A stretch of 64,000 nt of DNA from Streptomyces sp. S.PNR 29. Its GTDB lineage: Bacteria > Actinomycetota > Actinomycetes > Streptomycetales > Streptomycetaceae. A program made the translations under genes and the position numbers. The DNA is taken from the NCBI RefSeq assembly GCF_030386795.1, contig NZ_JANUQM010000001.1, positions 120,363-184,362 of the forward strand. Reading direction: 5' to 3'. Positions 26,501 to 33,792 of the stretch are shown here, piece by piece. Positions within the stretch are counted from its first letter, which is position 1, and each line of letters starts with the position of its first letter. The notes below the pieces were generated by a model. It had not been told where the DNA came from, searched no databases, and saw only the letters and a list, made by a program, of their open reading frames with translations.

Positions 26501-28093
26501 CGGCAGCGACCGCAGCCGCCGCGACCCGTCCCATACGACGACGATGTCGGGGTCGCTGAACGACGTCCCCTGCCCGCGGTTCTGCTCGGCGGCCTTCTTC
26601 CGCGCGTCGAGGATCTGCGTCAGCTCACCGATCCGGGCGCCGACGGTCTCGGCGTCGGTGCCGATGAGGACGTTGACGTCCTGCCCGCCGGAGGGCTTGG
26701 CGTGCGGCAGCCAGCGCACCCAGTCCCAGCTGTCCTGCGCGGTGTTCTCGCTCAGCACGTAGAACTGCACGTCCATGGGACTGTGCAGCGCGGCGAACTG
26801 CGCGACGGCCCAACGCCCCATCGCTCGGGCGGAATCGCCGGGCCCAGCCATACCGATGACCCCCAGCCCGCGCAGGGAGAGGGCGACGGGCGCGTCCTCG
26901 ATCTTCCAGGTGACCTCGCGCTTGTGGTCGTCCTGCTCGGGGTCGTCGAGGACGACTTCGGAGGGCAGTTGCCCCGTGCCGACGCGCAGCAGCAGATGAT
27001 CACGGTCGGTGCGCCGCCGCTCCCAGAGACGAGTACGCGGGCCGGTCCCGAGCGAGAGCACGGTGGCGGGATCGGGAATGGCGTGACGCCGGTCGTTCCG
27101 TTCGGCGACCAGCGCGTCCTGGGCGTCCTTCTCGATCCGCTCCTTCTGCTCCTCGTACTCCTTGACCTGCTTGGCGTGGGACTTACGCCCGTGCTTCTTG
27201 TCGTTGTAGTAGTTGGCGAACAGCAGGATCGGGCTCAGACCCGCCATGATCAGGTAGTACCAGCGCTGGAAGATCATCACTGATACGACGGCACCGACGA
27301 GCGGCGTCAGCGCCATCAGCCAGGGCAGTGGCCGGGCCTCGTACTCGCGGGGCGGCGTCGGCAGCCGGAACCGGGTCTGCCGCTCCGGGGGACGCAGGCG
27401 GGGAGGCCGGTTGTAGTCCAGGCCGATGCCGTCGTCGGACCACTTCAGGGCGGCGTTCGGCGGCGTGTAACGGGCGAGCTCCAGCAGGGAGTTCCCGATG
27501 GCGATCTGCCCGCCGAGGGGCCACTCGCCGTCCTTGTCGTCGAGGGGCTTGCCGTCGAGGGTGACGGTGGGCGCGTCCTTGTCGTCCTCACCGTCGGCCA
27601 TGTCCCCGTGCACCTTGAACCGGCAGGTGCCGTCGGTCGCGACCGACAACGTCAGGGCCCGGGCGTCGAGTTCGGGATCGTCGATGCGGATGTACGACGC
27701 CGCCCCGCTGCCGATGTCGTAGCGCCCGACGCCGAGCCGGTGCACGAACCCCGCGACGGGCCCGCCGACGACGCGCAGCTCGACGAGCCCGGTGGGTTCG
27801 CCGGGCAGGCACCCGGAGGGATCCTGCAGGCTGACCACGGCGCCCTCGCGCAGCGGCGAGTTGACGACGGTGGCGGCCGGATCGACGGCGTACCCGTCGA
27901 CGTAGAGGAGAGGCGCGTTGTTGGCCGGCGCGTGATGGCGCTGCCCGAGGGGAATGATCTGGGCACCACTGGCCCCAACCTGCTTGGCCAGCTCCTGTGC
28001 GATGTCCCCCATGGTGGACTCAGGATCGGCATCGAGCACGACGTCGGCGGTGCCCCCGCCGAACGGATCGACGACGGTCAGAGTCAGGCGCAC
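23516..28093 (-). CDS. EssC-like type VII secretion ATPase (FHA + 3 FtsK modules)
   Basis: A 1,525-residue membrane ATPase. Order: ubiquitin-like N-terminus (RLTLTVVDPFGGGTADVVLD, about 1-90), an FHA-like region (about 105-210, GVGRYDIGSGAASYIRIDD), two TM helices (about 258-295), then three FtsK/SpoIIIE modules. Walker A of module 1 is GTTGSGKSELLQ (about 712) with Walker B LLIVIDEFASMV; modules 2 and 3 have GGAPRSGRS (about 1048) and AGPAKSGRS (about 1344), with Arg replacing the Lys, so only module 1 looks fully active. The FHA plus two TM layout matches Firmicutes EssC/YukB more than EccC. The GTG at 28093 follows GGGGAGGA. A helical WXG100-like gene is divergent at 28401. Confidence 0.92.
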   Translation of the reverse strand: MRLTLTVVDPFGGGTADVVLDADPESTMGDIAQELAKQVGASGAQIIPLGQRHHAPANNAPLLYVDGYAVDPAATVVNSPLREGAVVSLQDPSGCLPGEPTGLVELRVVGGPVAGFVHRLGVGRYDIGSGAASYIRIDDPELDARALTLSVATDGTCRFKVHGDMADGEDDKDAPTVTLDGKPLDDKDGEWPLGGQIAIGNSLLELARYTPPNAALKWSDDGIGLDYNRPPRLRPPERQTRFRLPTPPREYEARPLPWLMALTPLVGAVVSVMIFQRWYYLIMAGLSPILLFANYYNDKKHGRKSHAKQVKEYEEQKERIEKDAQDALVAERNDRRHAIPDPATVLSLGTGPRTRLWERRRTDRDHLLLRVGTGQLPSEVVLDDPEQDDHKREVTWKIEDAPVALSLRGLGVIGMAGPGDSARAMGRWAVAQFAALHSPMDVQFYVLSENTAQDSWDWVRWLPHAKPSGGQDVNVLIGTDAETVGARIGELTQILDARKKAAEQNRGQGTSFSDPDIVVVWDGSRRLRSLPGVVRLLREGPSVSMYALCLDAEERFLPGECQAFVVAEPKAQEYELAQQEQPQHVAGGFPSFQAWHPTAHEPARSDQPDKLRLRVEEAGAERLKDVRPDFVSSAWCLRLARSLSPLRDISGETEDSALPGSSRLLDVLQLEPPTSDAIVARWRMGGQSTLAVIGESYDGPFGIDIRKDGPHGLIAGTTGSGKSELLQTIVAALAVANTPENMTFVLVDYKGGAAFKDCVHLPHTVGMVTDLDAHLVERALESLGAELHRREHILAAADAKDIEDYQDLVRRDPSHQPVPRLLIVIDEFASMVRDLPDFVTGLVNIAQRGRSLGIHLLLATQRPSGVVSPEIRANTNLRIALRVTDGGESTDVIDSPEAGHISKNTPGRAYVRLGHASLVPFQSGRVGGRRPGAADPTVLMPWVGPLAWEDLGRAALTKPKAESREEEEITDLKVLVDAIRDANRSLGIPAQHSPWLPALDEQLLLDEIPAPAFTPAPGKLAPAVYGVEDLPALQTRRPVVVDFASFGHLMIGGAPRSGRSQILRTLAGSLARTHSVADVHMYGIDCGNGALNALTRLPHVGAVVSRNQTERVVRLVNRLKAELGRRQDLLAEKGFADIGEQRAAVAEDQRLPHIVILLDRWEGWVPTLGEVDHGALTDELQTMMREGASVGIHLVLTGDRTLLVGRIATLTEDKYGLRLADRSDFSTLGIPARKVPEEIPPGRGFRNESGTETQFALLSEDTTGQGQAAALAAIGEAAAARDAAVPRSHRPFRVDSLPSRITFPEAWEMRDPEASRSRLWALAGIGGDEIVGFGPDLADGVPAFVIAGPAKSGRSTVLMNFAHSFLAQGTRLVVAAPRQSPLRGLDGADGVLKVFTGDDIDEDEFEELVDQASPQEPIAVLVDDGEILEDCDAESQLKKLVSRGAERGLALVIAGDEEDVCSGFSGWQVDAKKARRGILLSPQESSSGDLIGVRLNRSMVGGQVAPGKGMLHLGDGELRTVVVPG

Positions 28094-28400
28094 GTCTTGT
28101 CCTCCCCGATCGCTGTGACCGCTTCCGCAACGCAGGCCACAGTCGGAGCGACGATATCTGCTCAATGTCGCGGCCAGGCAACGGGATCCGCGTCGGTCTT
28201 CCCTATGGCAACGCCGTGCGCACGAGTTCATCTCGTCTTGTTCACAGCGTGGGGATGAGACACTCAGGCCACACCCGTAAGCTGCTGCCTCAAGAGCGGA
28301 CGATCACACCGGTCGCCACATGTGCCGACGCGACGTATCGGTCCGCAAACAGGGAGCCACGGGGGTTGGCCCTGCGGCGTTTTGATGAGGAGACGGCTTC
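28094..28400. other. Divergent promoter region, secretion ATPase and WXG100-like gene
   Basis: About 300 bases without a gene. It must contain the promoters of both flanking genes. A good GAGGAG ribosome site for the plus-strand gene lies at its right end. No convincing operator or -35/-10 pair was recognised. Confidence 0.5.
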
Positions 28401-28703
28401 ATGGCCAAGGACCTTGACATCACATACCAGGACATGCGGGACGCGGCCAAGCATGTCGTGAAGGAGAAGGAACGGCTCCACGAGAAGCTCGACGGCCTGC
28501 GCAAGTACATCGCCAACCTGGTCGAGTCCGGCTACGTCACCAAGAGCTCGTCGAAGGCCTTCGACGAGAACTTCGACGAGTTCGTCCGCGGCACGAAGGA
28601 CACGCTGGACGGTCTGGACGGCATGGGGGACTACCTGACCATGGCTGCGGACAAGTTCGAGCAGATTGATGACGAGCTGGCGAAGCAGGCTCGGAGCAAG
28701 TGA
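28401..28703 (+). CDS. WXG100-like secreted helical protein
   Basis: A 100-residue helical hairpin protein of ESAT-6/WXG100 size, starting MAKDLDITYQDMRDAAKHVV. The central W-x-G is replaced by SGYVTKSSSKAF and then NFDEF. The C-terminus reads KFEQIDDELAKQARSK, that is F-x3-D-x-E-L-A, a variant of the Y-x3-D/E export signal of type VII substrates. It is divergent from the EssC-like ATPase, as WXG100 genes often neighbour their motor. It has no signal peptide. It would be a secreted substrate or dimerising partner of the system. Confidence 0.82.
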   Translation: MAKDLDITYQDMRDAAKHVVKEKERLHEKLDGLRKYIANLVESGYVTKSSSKAFDENFDEFVRGTKDTLDGLDGMGDYLTMAADKFEQIDDELAKQARSK

Positions 28704-28937
28704 GGTTCGTCCTCTGACGGGTTTGCGCGGTGCGGCGGGGTGGCGTGTGGGTCGTCCTGCCGCACCGGCCGCGCTTCTCCAGCGAAGGCCAACGACAGTG
28801 GCTACGGTTGCGGAGCATCGTTGCGGCTTTGGCCCCCGCGGCTTGAGCACGCTCCCGAGGCGGTTCTCGTACTAAGGGGAGCACGAGACACCGTAGGCAG
28901 GGTCCACACGTCCATAGGGCCGTAACAACATGGGGCC

Positions 28938-29543
28938 GTGAGAGGGAGGGGCCGACAGGTGGGGAATCAGGTCGGCGAAGAGCCGGTAAGAGGGGCCGGG
29001 AATCAGTTCCGCGCACGGGACGGTTTCGGAATAGCCGGGGCAGTTGTCGTCCTGGTGGTGACCCTGGCCGTGCTTCTGCTGGTTATGGGCCTGTGGAAGC
29101 GGTTCGCGCGCGAGACCGCACCCACACTGGTGGATCTGCCAGGTGGCTCCTGGACAATGGGCGGTGCGCTTGGGCTGATCACCGTCTTCGGGGCGATCGG
29201 CGCGCTGCGGTGCGGGGCTGGAGCGCCGGGAGGTGCGGGTCTGGCCCGCGCGTTGCGGGCCGTCGGCACGGCCGTGTGCTGCGTGGCAGCATTCGGTCCG
29301 TTCTTCTATCTTCTGGGCTCACTCCCCGGTAAGAACTGCCGCTCTTACGACGCAAGTTGCGCCTACCTCCCCGGTACAGGTAGTGCCTTCCTGGCATACG
29401 TGGTCGGCGCCGGCGCGGTGGGGTGGCTTTTCTACCGCTGGGACAGGGCGAGGCGCGAGGTGTATGCGGCGCGGGAGCGTGAACGGGTGCGGAGGCTTCG
29501 GAAGAAGGGGAAGGGGAAGAGCCGCGCGACGCATGGGCGATAG
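28938..29543 (+). CDS. Membrane protein of unknown function
   Basis: A 201-residue protein with about four hydrophobic helices: GFGIAGAVVVLVVTLAVLLL, WTMGGALGLITVFGAIGAL, AVGTAVCCVAAFGPFFYLLG and FLAYVVGAGAVGWLFYRW. Two Cys lie between helices 3 and 4 in KNCRSYDASCAYL, an extracytoplasmic position if the N-terminus is inside, so a disulfide is possible. The tail is highly basic (RERERVRRLRKKGKGK). The start GTG at 28938 follows purine-rich sequence; an alternative GTG is at 28959. It lies between type VII-like genes but has no recognised family. Confidence 0.65.
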   Translation: MRGRGRQVGNQVGEEPVRGAGNQFRARDGFGIAGAVVVLVVTLAVLLLVMGLWKRFARETAPTLVDLPGGSWTMGGALGLITVFGAIGALRCGAGAPGGAGLARALRAVGTAVCCVAAFGPFFYLLGSLPGKNCRSYDASCAYLPGTGSAFLAYVVGAGAVGWLFYRWDRARREVYAARERERVRRLRKKGKGKSRATHGR

Positions 29544-29993
29544 GGCGTCGCTGACCGTTGTGCTGCGACGTCGGCTCCGGAGCGACTGCGAGCCCTTGGT
29601 GGACCCGTGCCATATGCCCGCCAGGCGCAGACGGTTCGGCGGGGCTCCGAGTCCGCTTCAGTGGAATGCGCGCGAGTGGTAGATGCCGGGGCTTATTGGG
29701 CTGCTGTGAGTTGGTTCGTTTTGTGAGTGGATTGCGAAGCGGTCCGAAGTCAGATGGGAACGCCAAGCGGGCCGCTGGGACCTGTGGGGAGTTCAGAGGC
29801 GCCGTGAAGACCGTAGGCACAGCCTGTCCGATAGAGCTCTGGAAGCTGGACGGGCCCGGATGACCAGTTGGCACGGCGTGCCAAGGATTAGTAAAGTTAC
29901 GGAAGTTCGCATTGCTGAGTGCGGTGGGGTGCGTAGCGCCCTCCGCTAATCGGGGGACGCACATGATTAGTAATGGGCTGGCAGGGGTGGCTC
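29544..29993. other. Non-coding, AT-richer stretch before the effector cassette
   Basis: About 450 bases with no credible gene. Base composition becomes visibly less GC-rich than in the pilus or metabolic genes. It holds a 17-bp palindrome (29868-29884) and then an AT-rich run (GGATTAGTAAAGTTACGG) that could be a -10 region for the cassette starting at 29994. Confidence 0.5.
29868..29884. promoter_or_regulatory. 17-bp palindrome upstream of the effector cassette
   Basis: TTGGCACG (29868-29875) and CGTGCCAA (29877-29884) are perfect 8-bp arms around a single G. It lies about 110 bases before the first gene of the cassette and just upstream of an AT-rich putative -10 region. A repressor operator is likely; the cognate protein is not obvious. 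Confidence 0.5.
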
Positions 29994-30308
29994 GTGGCTG
30001 ACCGCGCACGGATCGACGACCTCGAGGTCATCCGGGAGATGGGCAGAGGCCTCGGGAGGATCCAAAAGGCTTTCGAGGGCCTCCCGGACATCGTGGAAGC
30101 ATATGGCGAAGATTTCGGGCACGGAGGCTTGTCCGACAAGATCGAGGACTTCGAGTCGAACTGGAACCTGAATCGGGACAAGCTTCAGGAGGAGCTCAAA
30201 TTCCTATCGGAGTACGCGTTGGCGGCCGCAAAAGCCTACAGTGAGATGGACCACGAGTTGGCTAAGGTGCTCCGAGAGGCCCAGGGTTCTAGCAAGAAGG
30301 GTAAGTGA
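29994..30308 (+). CDS. Small helical type VII partner (DFESNW family)
   Basis: A 104-residue helical protein. Starting at GTG 29994 it reads MADRARIDDLEVIREMGRGL; an ATG seven codons upstream is also possible. The centre has KIEDFESNWNLNRDKLQ and the end AYSEMDHELAKVLRE, with a true Y-x3-D signal. The protein encoded at 54223-54567 has the same DFESNW and D-x-E-L-A parts. The next gene, after 6 bases, encodes the large DPVPG protein. This layout resembles the small Lap/WXG100-like partners that sit before LXG effectors in Firmicutes. Confidence 0.75.
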   Translation: MADRARIDDLEVIREMGRGLGRIQKAFEGLPDIVEAYGEDFGHGGLSDKIEDFESNWNLNRDKLQEELKFLSEYALAAAKAYSEMDHELAKVLREAQGSSKKGK

Positions 30309-30314
30309 GCCGTT

Positions 30315-31673
30315 GTGGGGGCACGGCCTCGAAACTGGTCGCCATTATGCTACTTCGACCCCGTTCCCGGAGATCCGGACAGGGTGGCGAACCTCGGGAA
30401 GAAACTCAAGAAGACTGCTGAGGAGCTCGAGCGTCAGGTAAAGAACCTCAAGGCGATTTCCGAAATCGATTCCTGGGACAGCGACGCGGGGCGGGAGTTC
30501 CGTAAGCGTGCAGAAAGTTGCCAGGGAAAGCTCGACGCGGCACGTAAGCGATACGCCACCGCAGCGGCCGCACTCGGTGACAAGGTCGTCGACGTCGGCG
30601 GTGGCTATGCGGACAAGGTCCATGCTCCGGCCAAGGACTACGCCTCAGATCTGAACCGGGCGCAGGAGATTGCCGATGCGGCCCTCAAAGAGGCGCAGAC
30701 AGCGGAGAACGACAAACGCGACGCCGGGATGAGGTTGGCCGACGCGGAAGATGATTCGAAGAAAAAGGAGCTTGAGGACCGGCAGAAGTCCGCAGACGAT
30801 GTGGTGAAGGCGGCCCAGGAGAAGATCGAGGAAGCGCAGCGCATCCGAGACGCCGCGGCCAAGCGGGCATGCGACGCGATTGACGAGGTGATCTCGGACG
30901 ATGCTCTGAAGGACGGGTTCTGGGACAGCCTCCTCGATGACATCGCGAACATCACTGGCATCATCGCTACTGTGTGCGGGGTGCTGTCCCTGTTGGTTGG
31001 CTGGATCCCGGTGATCGGGCAGGCTCTGGCAGGCATCCTCGGCACCATCGCCCTTGTCATGTCACTGGTCGGGTTCATCTGTACGGCCGTTCTTTATCTG
31101 CGTGGCAATGCCGACCTCATGGACCTGGGTGAGGCGGCGCTCGGCTTTCTAATGATCGGGGTCGGCAAGGCCTTCTCCAAGATCGCCGGGAAGTACGCAG
31201 GAAGCGTGCTCAAACGGCTCAATGGTCTGAAGTCGAGCAAGACGCCGGGAGTCGGTGCGGCCTACAAGCGGAACCGTCAGAAGTTGAACAAGCTCGGTGG
31301 GCAAAGCTTCCTGAAGACCGTGTCGATGGCGCCGAAGGAATTCGGCAAGACGATGGTCAGTCCTTTCGCCGAGCTCTTCACGAAGGGCGGCTGGAAGGGA
31401 TTTGCCGACAACGCCAGAACGGTGTTCAGTATGAACAGTTGGCGGGGTGCGAAAGAGGGTGTCGCGAGTAACGGCGGATTGCTGAAGTCGGTCTCCTTGG
31501 TAGACGCTGAGGTCGCCTCCAGCCTCAAGTCGATCAAGCCTATGGCGGCCAGCTTCCCTGAAATTTCAGGTCTGAACGGCGTCAAGAACACTGTCAACAT
31601 CCTGACCGGTATCGGATATGCTGTGACCGGTGGCAACATTTACCTCGATGAAAACACTCGACCCGCGTTCTAG
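30315..31673 (+). CDS. Putative type VII effector, DPVPG N-terminal domain
   Basis: A 452-residue protein. The N-terminus carries CYFDPVPGDPDRVANLGKKL (D15 P16 V17 P18 G19), then W54. Residues 30-190 are charged coiled coil (AEDDSKKKELEDRQKSADD region). A long hydrophobic section follows at about 197-265 (GIIATVCGVLSLLVGWIP...), then AALGFLMIGVGKAFSKIAG. The C-terminus is unlike its paralogues and could be the toxic or functional part. No signal peptide. It shares architecture with the proteins at 35503, 44655 and 56033. Coiled coil plus hydrophobic hairpin recalls LXG toxins; the toxic activity, if any, is unknown. Confidence 0.7.
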   Translation: MGARPRNWSPLCYFDPVPGDPDRVANLGKKLKKTAEELERQVKNLKAISEIDSWDSDAGREFRKRAESCQGKLDAARKRYATAAAALGDKVVDVGGGYADKVHAPAKDYASDLNRAQEIADAALKEAQTAENDKRDAGMRLADAEDDSKKKELEDRQKSADDVVKAAQEKIEEAQRIRDAAAKRACDAIDEVISDDALKDGFWDSLLDDIANITGIIATVCGVLSLLVGWIPVIGQALAGILGTIALVMSLVGFICTAVLYLRGNADLMDLGEAALGFLMIGVGKAFSKIAGKYAGSVLKRLNGLKSSKTPGVGAAYKRNRQKLNKLGGQSFLKTVSMAPKEFGKTMVSPFAELFTKGGWKGFADNARTVFSMNSWRGAKEGVASNGGLLKSVSLVDAEVASSLKSIKPMAASFPEISGLNGVKNTVNILTGIGYAVTGGNIYLDENTRPAF

Positions 31674-31682
31674 GAGATCGGC

Positions 31683-32324
31683 ATGGCGATTGAAATCGAC
31701 GATTGGACCTGTCGATTCGATTTTCCGGACGGCTGGGTCGATCTGACGTCCGCGATCGAGCTGAACTCCGCCGAAAAGGCCGTCTGGGCTCGGGAGACCG
31801 TGAATTCCTTCAACCCCCTGGATCTTGTGGCCTCCAGGGAATCCATCGAGAAGGAACTGATCTCGCTGGCGCGGGCCGCAGAGAAAACGCATTCGGTCCT
31901 CGCGGCGGCCTACTTCGCGGTGGGTGGTGCCAACTACGCCACTTTCGACGTCCAGATCTTCGGCGAGGACGGGGTCGTACTCTCGTTGGACGAGGTCGAG
32001 AGCAGGCTGCTCGGCCACAAGGAAATCGTGGGGGAGCCGCAGGCCAGCCGGGTAGATCTCCCCGCCGGACCGGCTGTCCGACTGCAGGCCATGTACCAGT
32101 CCAAGGGCCTTCTGGGATTCGGTAAGAGACTCTCGGAGAGCGTCTCGTACGGCCTTCTGGTCCCGCACAGCTCCGATGTCCTCTTGGCGACGATGACCTG
32201 GAGCGCCATGGAACACAGCGACCAACTCACAGCAATGGCCGATCGGTTGATTCCGACCCTGCGTCACGTCCCACTCGACGCCGAGGGCAACCCGATTCAG
32301 GAAGGGGGAAACCCCGATGCCTGA
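31683..32324 (+). CDS. PsbP/Mog1-like small protein, possible effector chaperone (1)
   Basis: A 213-residue alpha/beta protein with a good TAGGAGA ribosome site, nine bases after the effector gene. It shows the pattern seen in four other proteins of this window: an N-terminal FPDGWVDL strand, a middle VDLPAGPAVRLQ, and a late LLVPHSSDVLLATMTWSA, with a final helix. The order resembles PsbP/Mog1/DcrB-like domains (P-x-G-W near the start). It overlaps the next paralogue by 8 bases. The family recurs wherever the effector genes occur, so a chaperone, adaptor or immunity role is inferred. No catalytic residues were seen. Confidence 0.6.
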   Translation: MAIEIDDWTCRFDFPDGWVDLTSAIELNSAEKAVWARETVNSFNPLDLVASRESIEKELISLARAAEKTHSVLAAAYFAVGGANYATFDVQIFGEDGVVLSLDEVESRLLGHKEIVGEPQASRVDLPAGPAVRLQAMYQSKGLLGFGKRLSESVSYGLLVPHSSDVLLATMTWSAMEHSDQLTAMADRLIPTLRHVPLDAEGNPIQEGGNPDA

Positions 32325-32925
32325 CCTCTGGCAGGCCGAGGACCAACCTGCACCACCTAAGGACTACAACCTGGTCGTTCCGGAAGGCTGGTTCAAGCTG
32401 TCGCTCGATCCTGAACACCGCGACCGCAGCATCATCGCCTTGGCAGAACACCAGTTCCACGGCATCGACAACGCTCCTCTCCTCAAGGAGCAGGTGATGC
32501 GCGAACTGCAGAAGACGGCGAAGGACGCCTACCAGGCCGGCGGTATCGAGCTTTACCTGTCGACGCTACGGATCGGACCTCTGCCGCTCTCCTCTTCGCT
32601 GCTGGTCAGCTTCCCCATGCCGGGGACGATGCCATCCTCCTCCGACGTCCACACGGTCGCGGAAACCCTCAGCCGACGTGGGGCGGAGGCCACAGTAGTC
32701 TCCCTCTCGGCCGCTGGCAGGGCGGTCCGGGAGCTCCGTTCCGAAGCAGCGTCCCCCAGCACACAGCTGGGAAACGAACTACCCACGACGACCGTCAAGT
32801 TCTACGTCCCTGTACCGGCGACTGACGAGTGGCTGATCCTCTCGTTCTCCACGCCGTTGGACCCGCTGGCACGGCAGATGGTGGGGCTTTTCGACACGGT
32901 GGCGGACACGTTGCACTGGAGCTGA
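32317..32925 (+). CDS. PsbP/Mog1-like small protein, possible effector chaperone (2)
   Basis: A 202-residue protein translated from an ATG inside the end of the previous gene. It reads LVVPEGWFKLSLDPEHRDRS near the start, SAAGRAVREL in the middle, and KFYVPVPATDEWLILSF toward the end. The closest relative in the window is the protein at 54670-55317 (VPESWWEFDVRPESRDDS). Two adjacent paralogues here suggest a heterodimer or two cognate immunity/chaperone proteins for the effector at 30315-31673. Confidence 0.6.
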   Translation: MPDLWQAEDQPAPPKDYNLVVPEGWFKLSLDPEHRDRSIIALAEHQFHGIDNAPLLKEQVMRELQKTAKDAYQAGGIELYLSTLRIGPLPLSSSLLVSFPMPGTMPSSSDVHTVAETLSRRGAEATVVSLSAAGRAVRELRSEAASPSTQLGNELPTTTVKFYVPVPATDEWLILSFSTPLDPLARQMVGLFDTVADTLHWS

Positions 32926-33008
32926 GTTCAGATCGGGAACGTCCGGCAAGCCAGGTCGAGTTCGGCACTGATGGAGCCGAAGGGGCAAAGAGGGAAGTGT
33001 CAGAGAAC

Positions 33009-33734
33009 ATGTCCGGAGCCGATGCGACGGTGGGGCTGGCCCGTGAGGATGCCTGGTGGCGGGCGGACGTCTTCCGGTGGTTGCTGTTCAGCCTGGTGTG
33101 CGCCGGCGGTTCGCTGGGGCTTGCCTGGCTCAGTCCCGTGGTGCCGCTGTGGGGGCCGCTCCGTGCAGCCGCTTCGCTTCTCGCTTGGCTTGTGCTGCCG
33201 CTGGCATCGGTTTTGGTGCCGGTCTTGGTGTTGCGAAGGATTCCGAGGAAGCAGCGGAAGGTCGCGTGGCAGTGCATCGTTCCACTGGTCGCCGGAGTGG
33301 CACTCGGCATCCTGGGCAAGTTCGCAGGGGATCAGTCGGCGCTGGCGGAGCGGGGCGAGTGGACGGACGCAGTGGTTGTGGACAAGCGCACTGGCAAGAC
33401 CGATTACTGTGCCCTGCGGGCCACCAATGGTCGTGAGATCTCACCCGATCTCTCGGAGGGCGAGGGATGCCGGGCCTGGGTGTCGGAGGGTGACGAGCTG
33501 CGCGTGCGATACGACCCTGAGGGCGTTGCCAGCCCGACCAAGGAGGTGCGCACCACGTCGTACGGAGGCCTCCTCACTGCCTTCTTCTTCGCAGCCGTGG
33601 TGATGGGCACGTGGGGCGGCGTCCGGCAGAGTCGGTGGGACCGAGAGTATGGCGCAGGGAGCGGGGGCGACGTCCGCGGCGGCGTGAGCGCACGGGCTCT
33701 CCCGCGGCGAGCAGGTGGTGGCCGGCACCGGTGA
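33009..33734 (+). CDS. DUF3592-like membrane protein
   Basis: A 241-residue protein. Three hydrophobic stretches (RWLLFSLVCAGGSLGLAWL, ASLLAWLVLPLASVLVPVLV, IVPLVAGVALGILG) come first. An extracytoplasmic beta-domain of DUF3592 character follows (GEWTDAVVVDKRTGK, then GCRAWVSEGDELRVRYDPEG), then a last TM helix (GLLTAFFFAAVVMGTWGG). DUF3592 function is unknown. The ATG at 33009 or the in-frame GTG at 32997 could be the start; an AGGGA run is close to both. It ends the plus-strand cassette and converges with the minus-strand genes. Confidence 0.6.
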   Translation: MSGADATVGLAREDAWWRADVFRWLLFSLVCAGGSLGLAWLSPVVPLWGPLRAAASLLAWLVLPLASVLVPVLVLRRIPRKQRKVAWQCIVPLVAGVALGILGKFAGDQSALAERGEWTDAVVVDKRTGKTDYCALRATNGREISPDLSEGEGCRAWVSEGDELRVRYDPEGVASPTKEVRTTSYGGLLTAFFFAAVVMGTWGGVRQSRWDREYGAGSGGDVRGGVSARALPRRAGGGRHR

Positions 33735-33792
33735 CGCTGAGCAACGTTGTGCAATCGCAGTCGGGACAGCATCCCCCTTTCTCCTGACTCCG

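Noticed and set aside
23558..27283. 1,241-codon open frame on the plus strand, antisense to the secretion ATPase
   Set aside because: It is a GC-bias shadow: the composition is low-complexity (Arg/Gly/Val/Asp), with no domain, and the opposite strand has clear Walker and FHA motifs.
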